Made by a program: the position numbers and the translations under genes
Part shown: piece by piece, positions 8,767 to 18,664 of the stretch
Layout of the letters: every line of letters begins with the position of its first letter
How positions within the stretch are numbered: the first letter of the stretch is position 1
From: Mesorhizobium sangaii
GTDB taxonomy: Bacteria; Pseudomonadota; Alphaproteobacteria; Rhizobiales; Rhizobiaceae
Length of the DNA stretch: 64,000 nucleotides
NCBI RefSeq assembly: GCF_014207355.1
Contig: NZ_JACHEF010000003.1
Coordinates: forward strand, 37,763 to 101,762
Direction: 5' to 3'
Notes under the pieces: generated by a model
Databases searched by the model: none
Told to the model about the DNA's origin: nothing
Seen by the model: the letters and a program-made list of their open reading frames with translations, nothing else

Positions 8767-8770
8767 CCCG

Positions 8771-9679
8771 TCACGCCGGCCCGGAACCAGAGAGGCGCGA
8801 CAGCAGCCACTGGCGGAAATCCTGCTCGGCGCTGGTCAGGCGCGCGGTCGACGCCTTGGTCAGGAAATGCCCCGAGGTGCTGGAGAGTTCGAAGTCGGAA
8901 AGCCTGACCAGGGTCCTCCTGTCGAGCGCGGTATCGACCAGCGGCCGCGAGCCCAGCAGCACGCCGGCACCGGCCCTGGCCGCCTCCATCGCGGCAACGA
9001 AACTGTCGAAGCGATGCGATCGCCGGGGGTGGCCCGCCAACCCTGAGGCCGCGAACCATTCCGCCCACATCTCGCGCGCGCCGGCGACCAGAAGCAGCGG
9101 CAGCGGTGTCCAGTCGGCGTCGCCGGCCAGGGCCGGGGCAGCCACCGGCACGAGCCGCTCGGCGGTCAGCCTGTCGGCTTCACGTCCAGGGAAGGACCCG
9201 TTGCCGAAACGGATGTCGAGCGTCGAGCCCGGCAGGTCGTAGTCGGCCGGTCGGTGGATCGTCACCAGGTCGAGCTGGATTCGCGGCAATGCCTTCGCCA
9301 GATCGGGCAGGGCCGGAACAATCATCAGCAGGGCAAAGGAGATCGGTGCTCGAACGGTCACGGTCTGGACGGCGCGCGGCTCGAACAATTCCGCGGTGCT
9401 GTTGCCGATGGTGGCGAAAGCCGACTGGATGTGGGGCAGGTAAGCCGCGCCTTCCGGCGCCAGCGCGACGCCACGCGCCAGCCTGGAGAACAGACGCGTC
9501 TTCAGCCGTTCTTCGAGAAGCCGGATGTGCTGGCTGACCGCCGCCTGGGTCAGGCCAAGCTCGGTTGCCGCGGCGGTGAAATTCGACAGCCGCGCCGCAG
9601 CCTCGAAACTGCGCAGCCAGTCAAGCGGAGGCAGGGGCGGGTTTGTTCGACCCATTACATATTTAAGGTCATTGGCCAA
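8771..9679 (-). CDS. LysR-type regulator, probable controller of tmpAB
   Basis: A 302-residue LysR-family transcription factor of the GcvA-like branch. The N-terminal winged helix (about 18-78) includes LTQAAVSQHIRLLEERL. The C-terminal effector-binding domain (about 100-295) is complete. It is divergent from the tmpA-like gene, with 93 bases between them, the classical LysR arrangement for a regulator and its target. The start at 9679 gives eight extra residues before a second ATG (MGRTNPPLPP, 9655), which may be the true start. The effector could be the phosphonate or glycine betaine (inference). Confidence 0.87.
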   Translation of the reverse strand: MANDLKYVMGRTNPPLPPLDWLRSFEAAARLSNFTAAATELGLTQAAVSQHIRLLEERLKTRLFSRLARGVALAPEGAAYLPHIQSAFATIGNSTAELFEPRAVQTVTVRAPISFALLMIVPALPDLAKALPRIQLDLVTIHRPADYDLPGSTLDIRFGNGSFPGREADRLTAERLVPVAAPALAGDADWTPLPLLLVAGAREMWAEWFAASGLAGHPRRSHRFDSFVAAMEAARAGAGVLLGSRPLVDTALDRRTLVRLSDFELSSTSGHFLTKASTARLTSAEQDFRQWLLSRLSGSGPA

Positions 9680-9685
9680 AAAACG

Positions 9686-9699
9686 ATAATTTGAATTAT
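9686..9699. promoter_or_regulatory. LysR-type operator candidate
   Basis: ATAATTTGAATTAT is palindromic in 12 of 14 positions and fits the T-N11-A LysR box. It lies seven bases from the LysR start and 74 from the tmpA start, where it could serve both autorepression and activation. Confidence 0.5.
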
Positions 9700-9766
9700 G
9701 CCTTTCGCGCGGTCAACATGCAATCGAAACCTGCGGATCGGACCGCAGGCCTAGCTGCAGGAATAG

Positions 9767-11505
<1,739 letters not shown>

Positions 11506-11725
11506 CGGCGGCGCCTACCCGGAGGCACAGATGTGTTTCTGTTTCGACGGGCAAGGTGGGGTGACCCCACATAGGTCCGACAATTGTAGGGAGCGCGAGC
11601 ATACAGCAGGCGCTCCTGCAGCGTCGCTGAGCGCCCCTCCCGGCGAGCCACGTCGTCTCGATGCGGCCAGTAAGCCCCAACGGGGTCGAAGCTTTGCCCA
11701 TTCGCAATTGACAACGATATGGATG

Positions 11726-11749
11726 GAGGTGCGGCATTCGCCGCACCTC
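11726..11749. terminator. Hairpin between convergent tmpB and flavin monooxygenase genes
   Basis: Perfect 10-bp stem GAGGTGCGGC/GCCGCACCTC with loop ATTC. No T-tract follows on either strand, so termination strength is uncertain. The rest of the 11506-11768 gap has no gene I can support. Confidence 0.45.
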
Positions 11750-11768
11750 GCTTGGTTACCTTAATTGA

Positions 11769-13571
11769 CTATCCCTTGTGGTGGACTTTTTGCAGCCCGT
11801 AGACCGGCGTCGGCAGGCCTATCTGCCTAGCCTTCAACTGTAGCGACAGGAACTGCGAATAGTGTCGCGACTGGTGCAGATTGCCGCCATGGAACCACAG
11901 TGCTTCCTGCTGCGTCGGTTTCCACATGTTGCGCAATTCGCCCTCCCATGGACCGGGATCCTTGGTGGTGTTCGAGCCGAGTCCCCAGCATTTGCCGACC
12001 TTGTCGGCGACGTCCCTGGAGATCAGGTCGGCCGCCCAGCCATTCATCGAACCATAGCCGGTGGCATAGACGATGACATCGGCGGGCAACTCGGTGCCGT
12101 CACTGAGCAGCACTGAGTGCTCCTTGATCTCAGCCACGTTGACACCGCTTTTCAGCTTGATCGAGCCATCGATGATCAGGTCGGAAGCGCCGACATCGAT
12201 GTAGTAGCCCGAACCACGCCGCAGATACTTCATGAACAGGCCCGAATCGTCATCGCCCCAATCGAGCATGAAGCCGGCCTTCTCCAGACCCGTGTAGAAT
12301 TTTGCATCGCGCTTCTTCATCTCGGCGTATGCCGGAATCTGGAATTCGTGCAGGATCTTGTAGGGCAGGGAGGCAAAGACGAGGTCGGCCTTGGCTGTGG
12401 TCATACCGCTTTGCACCGCCTGTTCCGAATAGAGCGACCCCAGCCCGATTTCCATCAACGTGTCGGACTTGACGATATGCGTGGTCGAGCGTTGCACCAT
12501 GGTGACGTCGGCGCCTGCTTCCCAAAGTGCCGCGGCGATGTCGTGGGCGGAATTGTTCGAGCCTACGACAACAGCTTTCTTGCCGGCATAGGCGTCGGGA
12601 CCGGGGTGCTTCGAGGAGTGATGCTGATCGCCCTTGAAGTTTTCCATGCCTTTGAATTTCGGCATATTGGCCTTGCCGGATTGTCCCGTAGCCAGCACCA
12701 ACTGCTTCGGCCTCAGCGTAATGTCCTTGCCGTCGCGGTGGACTACGACCGTCCATTCCTTCTTCTTGTCGTCGTAAGACGCGCTCTTGGCCTCGGTCGA
12801 GGACCAGTAATTCAGCTCCATTACCTTGGTGTACATTTCCAGCCAGTCGCCGATCTTGTCCTTGGGCGAAAAGACCGGCCAGTTCTTTGGGAAATCGATA
12901 TAGGGCAGATGGTCGTACCAGACCGGGTCATGCAGGCAGAGCGACTTGTAGCGCTTGCGCCAGCTGTCGCCGGCCCGCTCGTTCTTCTCGATGATGATCG
13001 TGGGAACGCCGAGTTGCCGCAGCCGCGCGCCGAGCGCGATGCCGCCCTGGCCGCCGCCGATGATCACCGTGTAGGGCTGCGTCTTGAAGCCGAGCTCAGC
13101 GGCTTCCTTCTCGCGTTCTTCCTTCCATGTCGCACGGTTCTTGCCCGAGCCGTGTTTGGCACCCATTGGTCGCGCGAAACCCGCCGGCTCTTCGTGGCCT
13201 TTCAGTTCGACCATGGTGGTCAGCAGCGTCCAGATTTTGCCGTCCTTCAGTCTGATATGGCCGAAGCCGCGCGCCACCTCTGTCTCGAAGCTGATCCAGC
13301 CGTCGATCACCCCGCCGCTCTCGGTCGCGTCCTCACCCTTGGCGATGGCGAAGTGGGATGGCTTGGTCTTCGACAACTGGCTTTTCAGCATGTCGCGGAC
13401 CTGGTCGCGACCCTCCATGGTCTTGATGTTCCAGGTGAAGGTGACGAGGTCGCGCCAGTAACAGTCCTCCTGAAAGCAATTGACCGCCTTTTCGATGTCG
13501 TTGGCGGCCAGGGCGGCGCCGAATTGGTCGAGCAGGTCGGACAGTTTCTTGTTAGGGGCCTTGTCGAGCAT
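11769..13571 (-). CDS. Flavin-containing monooxygenase with N-terminal NTF2-like domain
   Basis: A 600-residue fusion. Residues 1 to about 130 are an NTF2/SnoaL-like cone domain. Residues about 165-590 are a class B flavin monooxygenase with the FAD motif GGGQGG (172-177), an NADPH motif VVGSNNSAHD and a late YATGYG segment. Such enzymes use NADPH and oxygen to oxidise soft nucleophiles or perform YUCCA-like decarboxylation, and the substrate here is unknown. The frame remains open to 13925, but ATG 13571 has an ideal AAGGAGG site seven bases upstream. The upstream part of the frame is antisense to the ilv leader. It is divergent from ilvB and convergent with tmpB. Confidence 0.87.
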   Translation of the reverse strand: MLDKAPNKKLSDLLDQFGAALAANDIEKAVNCFQEDCYWRDLVTFTWNIKTMEGRDQVRDMLKSQLSKTKPSHFAIAKGEDATESGGVIDGWISFETEVARGFGHIRLKDGKIWTLLTTMVELKGHEEPAGFARPMGAKHGSGKNRATWKEEREKEAAELGFKTQPYTVIIGGGQGGIALGARLRQLGVPTIIIEKNERAGDSWRKRYKSLCLHDPVWYDHLPYIDFPKNWPVFSPKDKIGDWLEMYTKVMELNYWSSTEAKSASYDDKKKEWTVVVHRDGKDITLRPKQLVLATGQSGKANMPKFKGMENFKGDQHHSSKHPGPDAYAGKKAVVVGSNNSAHDIAAALWEAGADVTMVQRSTTHIVKSDTLMEIGLGSLYSEQAVQSGMTTAKADLVFASLPYKILHEFQIPAYAEMKKRDAKFYTGLEKAGFMLDWGDDDSGLFMKYLRRGSGYYIDVGASDLIIDGSIKLKSGVNVAEIKEHSVLLSDGTELPADVIVYATGYGSMNGWAADLISRDVADKVGKCWGLGSNTTKDPGPWEGELRNMWKPTQQEALWFHGGNLHQSRHYSQFLSLQLKARQIGLPTPVYGLQKVHHKG

Positions 13572-13805
13572 CAGCTTTCCTCCTTGGATTGTGATCGCTT
13601 CTCGATCGAGCGATTTGGCCGGACTGAGTTGTCCGTGATGAGCGGAGTATTTCTTCAAAAGCTCCGCAGCGTCACGCCCTCCAATAGTTTGGCGTGTTTT
13701 CAATGCCTTATCGGGAACCCCATGGGATTTCCGGTGATGGCTTGCCGGTGCCGAAGAGGAGAGCCGGCCCCTTTGCTGCGGGTTCATGTCACTCAGATTC
13801 GCCGT

Positions 13806-13833
13806 TGACAGCGGCGTAAAACCAATTCTAATG
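13806..13833 (+). promoter_or_regulatory. Promoter of the ilv leader and ilvBH operon
   Basis: A perfect -35 TTGACA (13806-13811) and -10 TCTAAT (13828-13833) are spaced by 16 bases. Transcription would start near 13840, only about three bases before the leader peptide ATG, so the leader peptide is probably read from a leaderless or near-leaderless RNA. Confidence 0.7.
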
Positions 13834-13842
13834 TCCGCCACC

Positions 13843-13893
13843 ATGAAAACGGCACTCATTCTCGTAGGAAAGCGCGTGGGCAAGGCGGTGTAA
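13843..13893 (+). CDS. ilvBH attenuator leader peptide
   Basis: A 16-residue open frame, MKTALILVGKRVGKAV, with six Leu/Ile/Val codons including the run Leu-Ile-Leu-Val. It sits between a strong promoter and a rho-independent terminator ahead of ilvB. Ribosome stalling on these codons when branched-chain amino acids are scarce would favour an antiterminator and read-through. This is transcription attenuation of the trp/ilv type. It is too short to appear as an ordinary predicted gene. The frame lies antisense to the upstream extension of the flavin monooxygenase frame, which supports the shorter start of that gene. Confidence 0.85.
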   Translation: MKTALILVGKRVGKAV

Positions 13894-13948
13894 CCGCCGG
13901 GCGAAAACCTCCCATGCGCACACACAGGCTCCCTCGGGGGCCTTTTTT
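13884..13948 (+). terminator. ilvBH attenuator: pause hairpin and terminator
   Basis: A first hairpin GGCGGT/ACCGCC (about 13885-13898) spans the leader stop codon. A terminator follows, GGCTCCC/GGGGGCC (13927-13942) with six T (13943-13948). The ilvB start is 64 bases further on. The placement, with a stop codon in hairpin 1 and a terminator before the first structural gene, is the standard attenuator order. Confidence 0.85.
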
Positions 13949-14011
13949 ATTGCCTGAAACACGACTAAACGACCAGCAATCGCCAGATGGCGGCAGTACG
14001 GGACCAGACCG

Positions 14012-15793
14012 ATGAGCAACGGACAGAGTGAGCGGCGCGAAATGACGGGCGCCGAAATGGTGGTGCAGGCGCTGAAGGACAATGGCGTCAAGCACGTCTT
14101 CGGCTATCCGGGCGGCGCGGTACTCCCGATCTACGACGAGATTTTCCAACAGGACGAGGTCGAGCACATCCTGGTCCGCCACGAGCAGGGCGCCGGCCAT
14201 GCGGCCGAAGGCTATGCGCGCTCGACCGGCAAGGCCGGCGTCATGCTGGTGACATCGGGACCCGGCGCCACCAATGCGGTGACGCCGCTGCAGGACGCGC
14301 TGATGGATTCGATCCCGCTGGTCTGCCTGACCGGACAGGTGCCGACTTCGCTGATCGGCTCCGACGCTTTTCAGGAATGCGACACGGTCGGGATCACGCG
14401 CCCCTGCACCAAGCACAATTGGCTGGTGAAGGACGTCAACGAGCTCGCCGCGACGATTCACGAGGCCTTCCATGTCGCGACCACCGGCCGTCCCGGTCCG
14501 GTCGTGGTCGACATCCCGAAGGACGTGCAGTTCGCCAGGGGCTTTTACGTCTCGCCGCAGATCGCGCCGCGCACCAGCTATCAGCCGAAGCTCCAGGGCG
14601 ACCTGGAAAAGATCAAGGCGGCGGTCGAATTGATGGCCGGCGCCAAGAAGCCGATCATCTATAGCGGCGGCGGCGTCATCAATTCAGGCCCGGAAGCGAG
14701 CCATCTGCTGCGCGAACTGGTCGATCTCACCGGCTTCCCGATCACCTCGACGCTGATGGGGCTCGGCGCCTATCCGGCATCGGGCAAGAACTGGATGGGC
14801 ATGCTGGGCATGCACGGCACCTATGAAGCCAACATGGCCATGCATGATTGCGACGTGATGATCTGCATCGGTGCGCGCTTCGACGACCGCATCACCGGGC
14901 GGCTGACCGCGTTCTCGCCGAACTCGAAGAAGATCCACATCGACATCGATCCGTCGTCGATCAACAAGAACGTCCACACCGAAGTGCCGATCATCGGCGA
15001 TGTCGGCCGGGTGCTGGAGGACATGGTGCGGCTGTGGCGGGCGACCGCCAAGGCCGACAAGAAGGCGCTCTACCCCTGGTGGGAGCAGATCGCCAAATGG
15101 CGTGCGCGCGATTCACTCGCCTACAAGATGAACAACGACGTGATCATGCCGCAATACGCCATCCAGCGGCTCTACGAACTGACCAAGGGCATGGACACCT
15201 ACATCACCACCGAGGTCGGCCAGCACCAGATGTGGGCGGCGCAGCACTATCATTTCGAGAAGCCGAACCGCTGGATGACGTCAGGCGGGCTGGGCACGAT
15301 GGGGTATGGCCTGCCGGCGGCACTCGGCGTGCAGATCGCGCATCCCGATGCACTGGTCATCGACATTGCCGGCGATGCGTCGGTGCAGATGACGATGCAG
15401 GAGATGAGCGCGGCCGTGCAGCATGACGCGCCGATCAAGATCTTCATCCTCAACAACCAGTATATGGGCATGGTGCGACAGTGGCAGCAGCTGCTGCACG
15501 GCAACCGGCTGTCGCATTCCTACACAGAGGCGATGCCGGACTTCGTCAAGCTGGCCGAGGCCTATGGCGGCCACGGCATCCGTTGCGAGAAGCCGGACGA
15601 GTTGGACGATGCGATCAAGGAGATGATCGCGGTCAAGAAGCCGGTGCTGTTCGATTGCCGCGTGGCGACACTTGCCAACTGCTTCCCGATGATCCCGTCG
15701 GGCAAGGCACACAACGAGATGCTGCTGCCCGACGAGGCGACCGACGAGGCGGTGGCCAACGCCATCGACGCCAAGGGCAGGGAACTGGTGTAG
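14012..15793 (+). CDS. ilvB: Acetolactate synthase, large (catalytic) subunit
   Basis: A 593-residue thiamin diphosphate enzyme that condenses two pyruvates to acetolactate, or pyruvate with 2-oxobutyrate, the first step of valine, leucine and isoleucine synthesis. The N-terminal domain has the catalytic glutamate E58 (VRHEQGAGHAAEGYAR). The C-terminal domain has the ThDP/magnesium motif starting GDAS with a later NN (about 450-480). Length is normal for the family. It is the first structural gene after the attenuator and is followed 84 bases later by ilvH. The symbol ilvI is equally used for this gene in rhizobia. Confidence 0.96.
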   Translation: MSNGQSERREMTGAEMVVQALKDNGVKHVFGYPGGAVLPIYDEIFQQDEVEHILVRHEQGAGHAAEGYARSTGKAGVMLVTSGPGATNAVTPLQDALMDSIPLVCLTGQVPTSLIGSDAFQECDTVGITRPCTKHNWLVKDVNELAATIHEAFHVATTGRPGPVVVDIPKDVQFARGFYVSPQIAPRTSYQPKLQGDLEKIKAAVELMAGAKKPIIYSGGGVINSGPEASHLLRELVDLTGFPITSTLMGLGAYPASGKNWMGMLGMHGTYEANMAMHDCDVMICIGARFDDRITGRLTAFSPNSKKIHIDIDPSSINKNVHTEVPIIGDVGRVLEDMVRLWRATAKADKKALYPWWEQIAKWRARDSLAYKMNNDVIMPQYAIQRLYELTKGMDTYITTEVGQHQMWAAQHYHFEKPNRWMTSGGLGTMGYGLPAALGVQIAHPDALVIDIAGDASVQMTMQEMSAAVQHDAPIKIFILNNQYMGMVRQWQQLLHGNRLSHSYTEAMPDFVKLAEAYGGHGIRCEKPDELDDAIKEMIAVKKPVLFDCRVATLANCFPMIPSGKAHNEMLLPDEATDEAVANAIDAKGRELV

Positions 15794-15877
15794 TGCGCCC
15801 AGCCGAGGCAGGGCTGTCGCAAGAAGCCGTGCGCAAACAGAGAATTAGCTCAGAAGTTTGAAATCGAGATTCACGTC

Positions 15878-16453
15878 ATGAACGCACAGCACCTACAGCC
15901 CACGGGCTCCGCCTACTTCATCGCCAAGGAGACGGAAAGGCCAGAGAACCACACGCTTTCCGTGCTGGTCGACAACGAGCCGGGCGTGCTCGCCCGGGTC
16001 ATTGGCCTGTTCTCCGGGCGCGGCTACAACATCGAGAGCCTGACCGTTTCCGAGACCGAGCATGAGAAGCACCTGTCGCGCATCACCATCGTGACGCGCG
16101 GCACGCCGCATGTGCTGGAGCAGATCAAGCATCAGCTCGAGCGCATCGTGCCGGTCCACCGCGTGGTCGACCTGACCGTGCGTTCGCACGAGTTCGGCCA
16201 GGAGCGGCCGCTGGAGCGGGAACTGGCGCTGGTCAAGGTTGCCGGTACCGGCGAGGCCCGCGTCGAGGCGCTGCGGCTGGCCGACGCCTTCCGCGCCAGC
16301 GTCATCGACGCCAACACGGAGCATTTCATCTTCGAGATCACCGGCAAGGGTTCCAAGCTCGACCAGTTCATCGCCATCATGAAGCCGCTCGGCCTGGTCG
16401 AGATCTGCCGCACCGGCGTGGCGGCGATGAACCGCGGCCCGCAGGGGATGTAG
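15878..16453 (+). CDS. ilvH: Acetolactate synthase, small (regulatory) subunit
   Basis: A 191-residue partner of the large subunit. Residues about 25-100 form the ACT domain (HTLSVLVDNEPGVLARVIGLFSGRG region) that binds valine for feedback inhibition. The C-terminal domain (about 110-185) activates the catalytic subunit. The first 24 residues are a rhizobial extension. The upstream site is weak, but ATG 15878 is the first start after the ilvB stop and fits the family length. Expression depends on the ilvB attenuator. Confidence 0.95.
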   Translation: MNAQHLQPTGSAYFIAKETERPENHTLSVLVDNEPGVLARVIGLFSGRGYNIESLTVSETEHEKHLSRITIVTRGTPHVLEQIKHQLERIVPVHRVVDLTVRSHEFGQERPLERELALVKVAGTGEARVEALRLADAFRASVIDANTEHFIFEITGKGSKLDQFIAIMKPLGLVEICRTGVAAMNRGPQGM

Positions 16454-16572
16454 GCACGGCGGGCCTTCCAAATCTTTGACAAGCGTAGGTCTGGCTCTGC
16501 CATAAACCGGCCACTGGTCTTTGTGCGGCCGCCGAAAAGAGACAATAATGCTGACGTGTCTGGGAGGATATC

Positions 16573-17169
16573 ATGTCGCTTGACGCATTCCTTGCCCTGC
16601 TCGTCTATGCCTTGGTGACGTCGATCACGCCGGGGCCGAACAATTTCATGCTTCTGGCATCGGGGGTGAATTTCGGCATCGTCAGGACGGTTCCACACAT
16701 GCTGGGCATCAGCATCGGTTTTCTGGTGCTGCTGGTGGCGGTTGGGCTTGGCCTGGGTGCGGTGCTGACCGCGTTTCCGATCCTGCATACGGCACTCAAG
16801 ATCGCCGGCGGCGCCTATCTGCTCTATCTCGCCTGGAAGATCGCCATGTCGCGTTCGCTTGCCGGCAAGGGTGAGGCGGAGGGGCAGCCGATGCGCTTCA
16901 TCGATGCGGCGGCGTTCCAGTGGGTCAACCCCAAGGCATGGGTGATGGCGATCACCGCCATGGCCGTCTACACCAATCCGGAGCATCCGTTCCTGTCGGT
17001 GGTGTTGATCTCGGTGGCCTTTACCGTCGTCAATTTGCCGAGCGTCTCGGTATGGGCGGGTTTCGGCACCGCGCTACGCGGTTTCCTGTCGGACCCGGTG
17101 CGGCTCAAATGGTTCAACATCGCCATGGGCGTGCTTCTGGCGGCGACGTTGTGGCCTATGCTTCGCTAG
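16573..17169 (+). CDS. LysE/RhtB-family amino acid exporter
   Basis: A 198-residue membrane protein with about six transmembrane segments and the family signature ITPGPNNFMLLASG near the N-terminus. Members export lysine, threonine, homoserine or related amino acids by proton exchange. The substrate is not deducible from the sequence. GGAGG lies upstream of the ATG (gtctgggaggatatc). It stands 119 bases after ilvH and may be transcribed separately. An amino-acid exporter next to ilvBH is suggestive but not proof of a link. Confidence 0.88.
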   Translation: MSLDAFLALLVYALVTSITPGPNNFMLLASGVNFGIVRTVPHMLGISIGFLVLLVAVGLGLGAVLTAFPILHTALKIAGGAYLLYLAWKIAMSRSLAGKGEAEGQPMRFIDAAAFQWVNPKAWVMAITAMAVYTNPEHPFLSVVLISVAFTVVNLPSVSVWAGFGTALRGFLSDPVRLKWFNIAMGVLLAATLWPMLR

Positions 17170-17172
17170 GCC

Positions 17173-17217
17173 TGTCGACATTCAGGCCGGCCTGACCTGA
17201 ATCTCCACCCACCTTGG
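17173..17217. repeat. Dispersed palindromic element, internally deleted copy C
   Basis: This 45-base segment consists of little more than the two ends of the element at 40060-40196. TGTCGACATTCAGG is joined directly to CCTGACCTGAATCTCC, which are inverted relative to each other. It lies just after the LysE gene, where the fold could act as a transcription stop. Confidence 0.75.
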
Positions 17218-17392
17218 TCTGCTGCACATCCATTGTGCAGTGCACATTAAATCTTCGTAATGCCGTGTTTTGGCCCTTTTCCGACAAAGGCGTGTCCTAT
17301 CTATTCGGCGAAATCGCGGCAACGGGCCGTGATTTGCGCTAGAATGTGAACCATCGGCCCATCGCGCGTCGGATGGAGAGGGCCTTTTGACC

Positions 17393-18664
17393 ATGCGTGG
17401 AAAAGTCGTTCTTTCGTTGCTTGCCGTCGCTTGCCTCGGCGCGGCGGGCTGGCTCTATCTTTCGCCGAACGCGCTGGGCAAGGTTGAACAGATCATCGGC
17501 GCAAAGCAGGTGGCCGCAGCGGACCAACCGGCTGCGGCTTCGGACAAGAAGGGCGCCACCGCCGCGCGCTCCGCCTCCATTCTCTCGGCCGTCGCTTCGA
17601 CGGCCGATTTCCCGATCCGGCGCTATGCGATCGGTTTCGTTTCGTCTCCGGCCGTCGTCAGCATCAATGCACGGGTGTCCAGCCAGATCGTATCGATCGA
17701 CGTCAAGGACGGGCAGATGGTGAAGACCGGCGACGTTCTGTTTTCACTGGACGACCGGGCGCTGAGGGCGCAACTGGCCAAGGACCAGGCGGCGCTCGCC
17801 AAGGACCAGGCGATGCTCGCCAGCTCGAATTCGGATCTCCAGCGCGCCAAGGATTTGGTCGCCAAGCAGGCCGGGACGCAGCAGACCTACGACCAGGCGG
17901 TTGCCGCGCAAAAGGCTGCCGCGGCAACCGTCGATGCCGACAAGGCGACAATCGACGCCGACAACGTCCAGCTTGGTTTTGCCACGATCACCGCGCCGAT
18001 TTCCGGCCGGCTTGGCGCCGTCAATGTCGCGGTCGGCGACCTAGTCACCACCAGCAATGGCAACAACAGCAGCACGGCGACCCCGCTGGTGACCATCACC
18101 CAGATGGACCCCCTGCAGGTCAACTTCAATCTGCCGGAAAGTGACCTGGCGCTTCTGCACAAGGCGCTTGCCGCGCCGCAGCAGGGTGCCGTGACGTTGA
18201 CCAAGGACGGCGACCCGACGCCGATCGGCAAGGGAACGCTCGACTTCGTCGACTCCAGCGTCGACACCGCTTCCGGCACGATCGCGACGCGGGCGAGTGT
18301 GCCGAATGCCGACCTGTCGTTGTGGCCGGGCCAATATGTGAATGTCGTGCTCGACGCTGGCATCATGCCGAAGATGACATCGGTTCCCACGGTTGCGGTG
18401 CAGCCCAGCCAGAAGGGGCCTTTCGTCTATGTGGTCAAGCCGGACAACACGGTCGAGATGCGGCCGGTGGAGGTGGCCCTGACCGAAGGTGAGAACAGCG
18501 CCATCAGCCAGGGGTTGAAAAGCGGTGAGAAGGTAGTCACCGAAGGCCAGACAAGGCTGAAGGACGGCGCCGCCGTGCATGAAGGCAAGGCCGCGACCGG
18601 TGGCGGAGGTCAAGCCGCTCCCAAGGTCGCGGAAGCCGACAAGGCCGGCGAGGCGGCCCAATGA
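17393..18664 (+). CDS. RND efflux periplasmic adaptor (membrane fusion protein)
   Basis: A 423-residue adaptor subunit linking an inner-membrane RND pump to an outer-membrane channel. An N-terminal signal or anchor segment (about 5-22) is followed by a lipoyl/barrel-sandwich hybrid domain split by a coiled-coil hairpin (about 115-190, with the repeated LAKDQA pattern), then beta-barrel and membrane-proximal domains. The C-terminal tail is Gly/Ala/Lys-rich. A TTG six bases upstream (17387) is an alternative start. ATG 17393 is better spaced from GGAGAGGG. It overlaps the pump gene by four bases, so the two are coupled. No outer-membrane factor is adjacent. Confidence 0.92.
   Translation: MRGKVVLSLLAVACLGAAGWLYLSPNALGKVEQIIGAKQVAAADQPAAASDKKGATAARSASILSAVASTADFPIRRYAIGFVSSPAVVSINARVSSQIVSIDVKDGQMVKTGDVLFSLDDRALRAQLAKDQAALAKDQAMLASSNSDLQRAKDLVAKQAGTQQTYDQAVAAQKAAAATVDADKATIDADNVQLGFATITAPISGRLGAVNVAVGDLVTTSNGNNSSTATPLVTITQMDPLQVNFNLPESDLALLHKALAAPQQGAVTLTKDGDPTPIGKGTLDFVDSSVDTASGTIATRASVPNADLSLWPGQYVNVVLDAGIMPKMTSVPTVAVQPSQKGPFVYVVKPDNTVEMRPVEVALTEGENSAISQGLKSGEKVVTEGQTRLKDGAAVHEGKAATGGGGQAAPKVAEADKAGEAAQ

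Noticed and set aside
12117..13808. 563-codon open frame antisense to the flavin monooxygenase
   Set aside because: Composition and His/Arg/Asp-rich translation are typical of antisense shadows in high-GC genomes.
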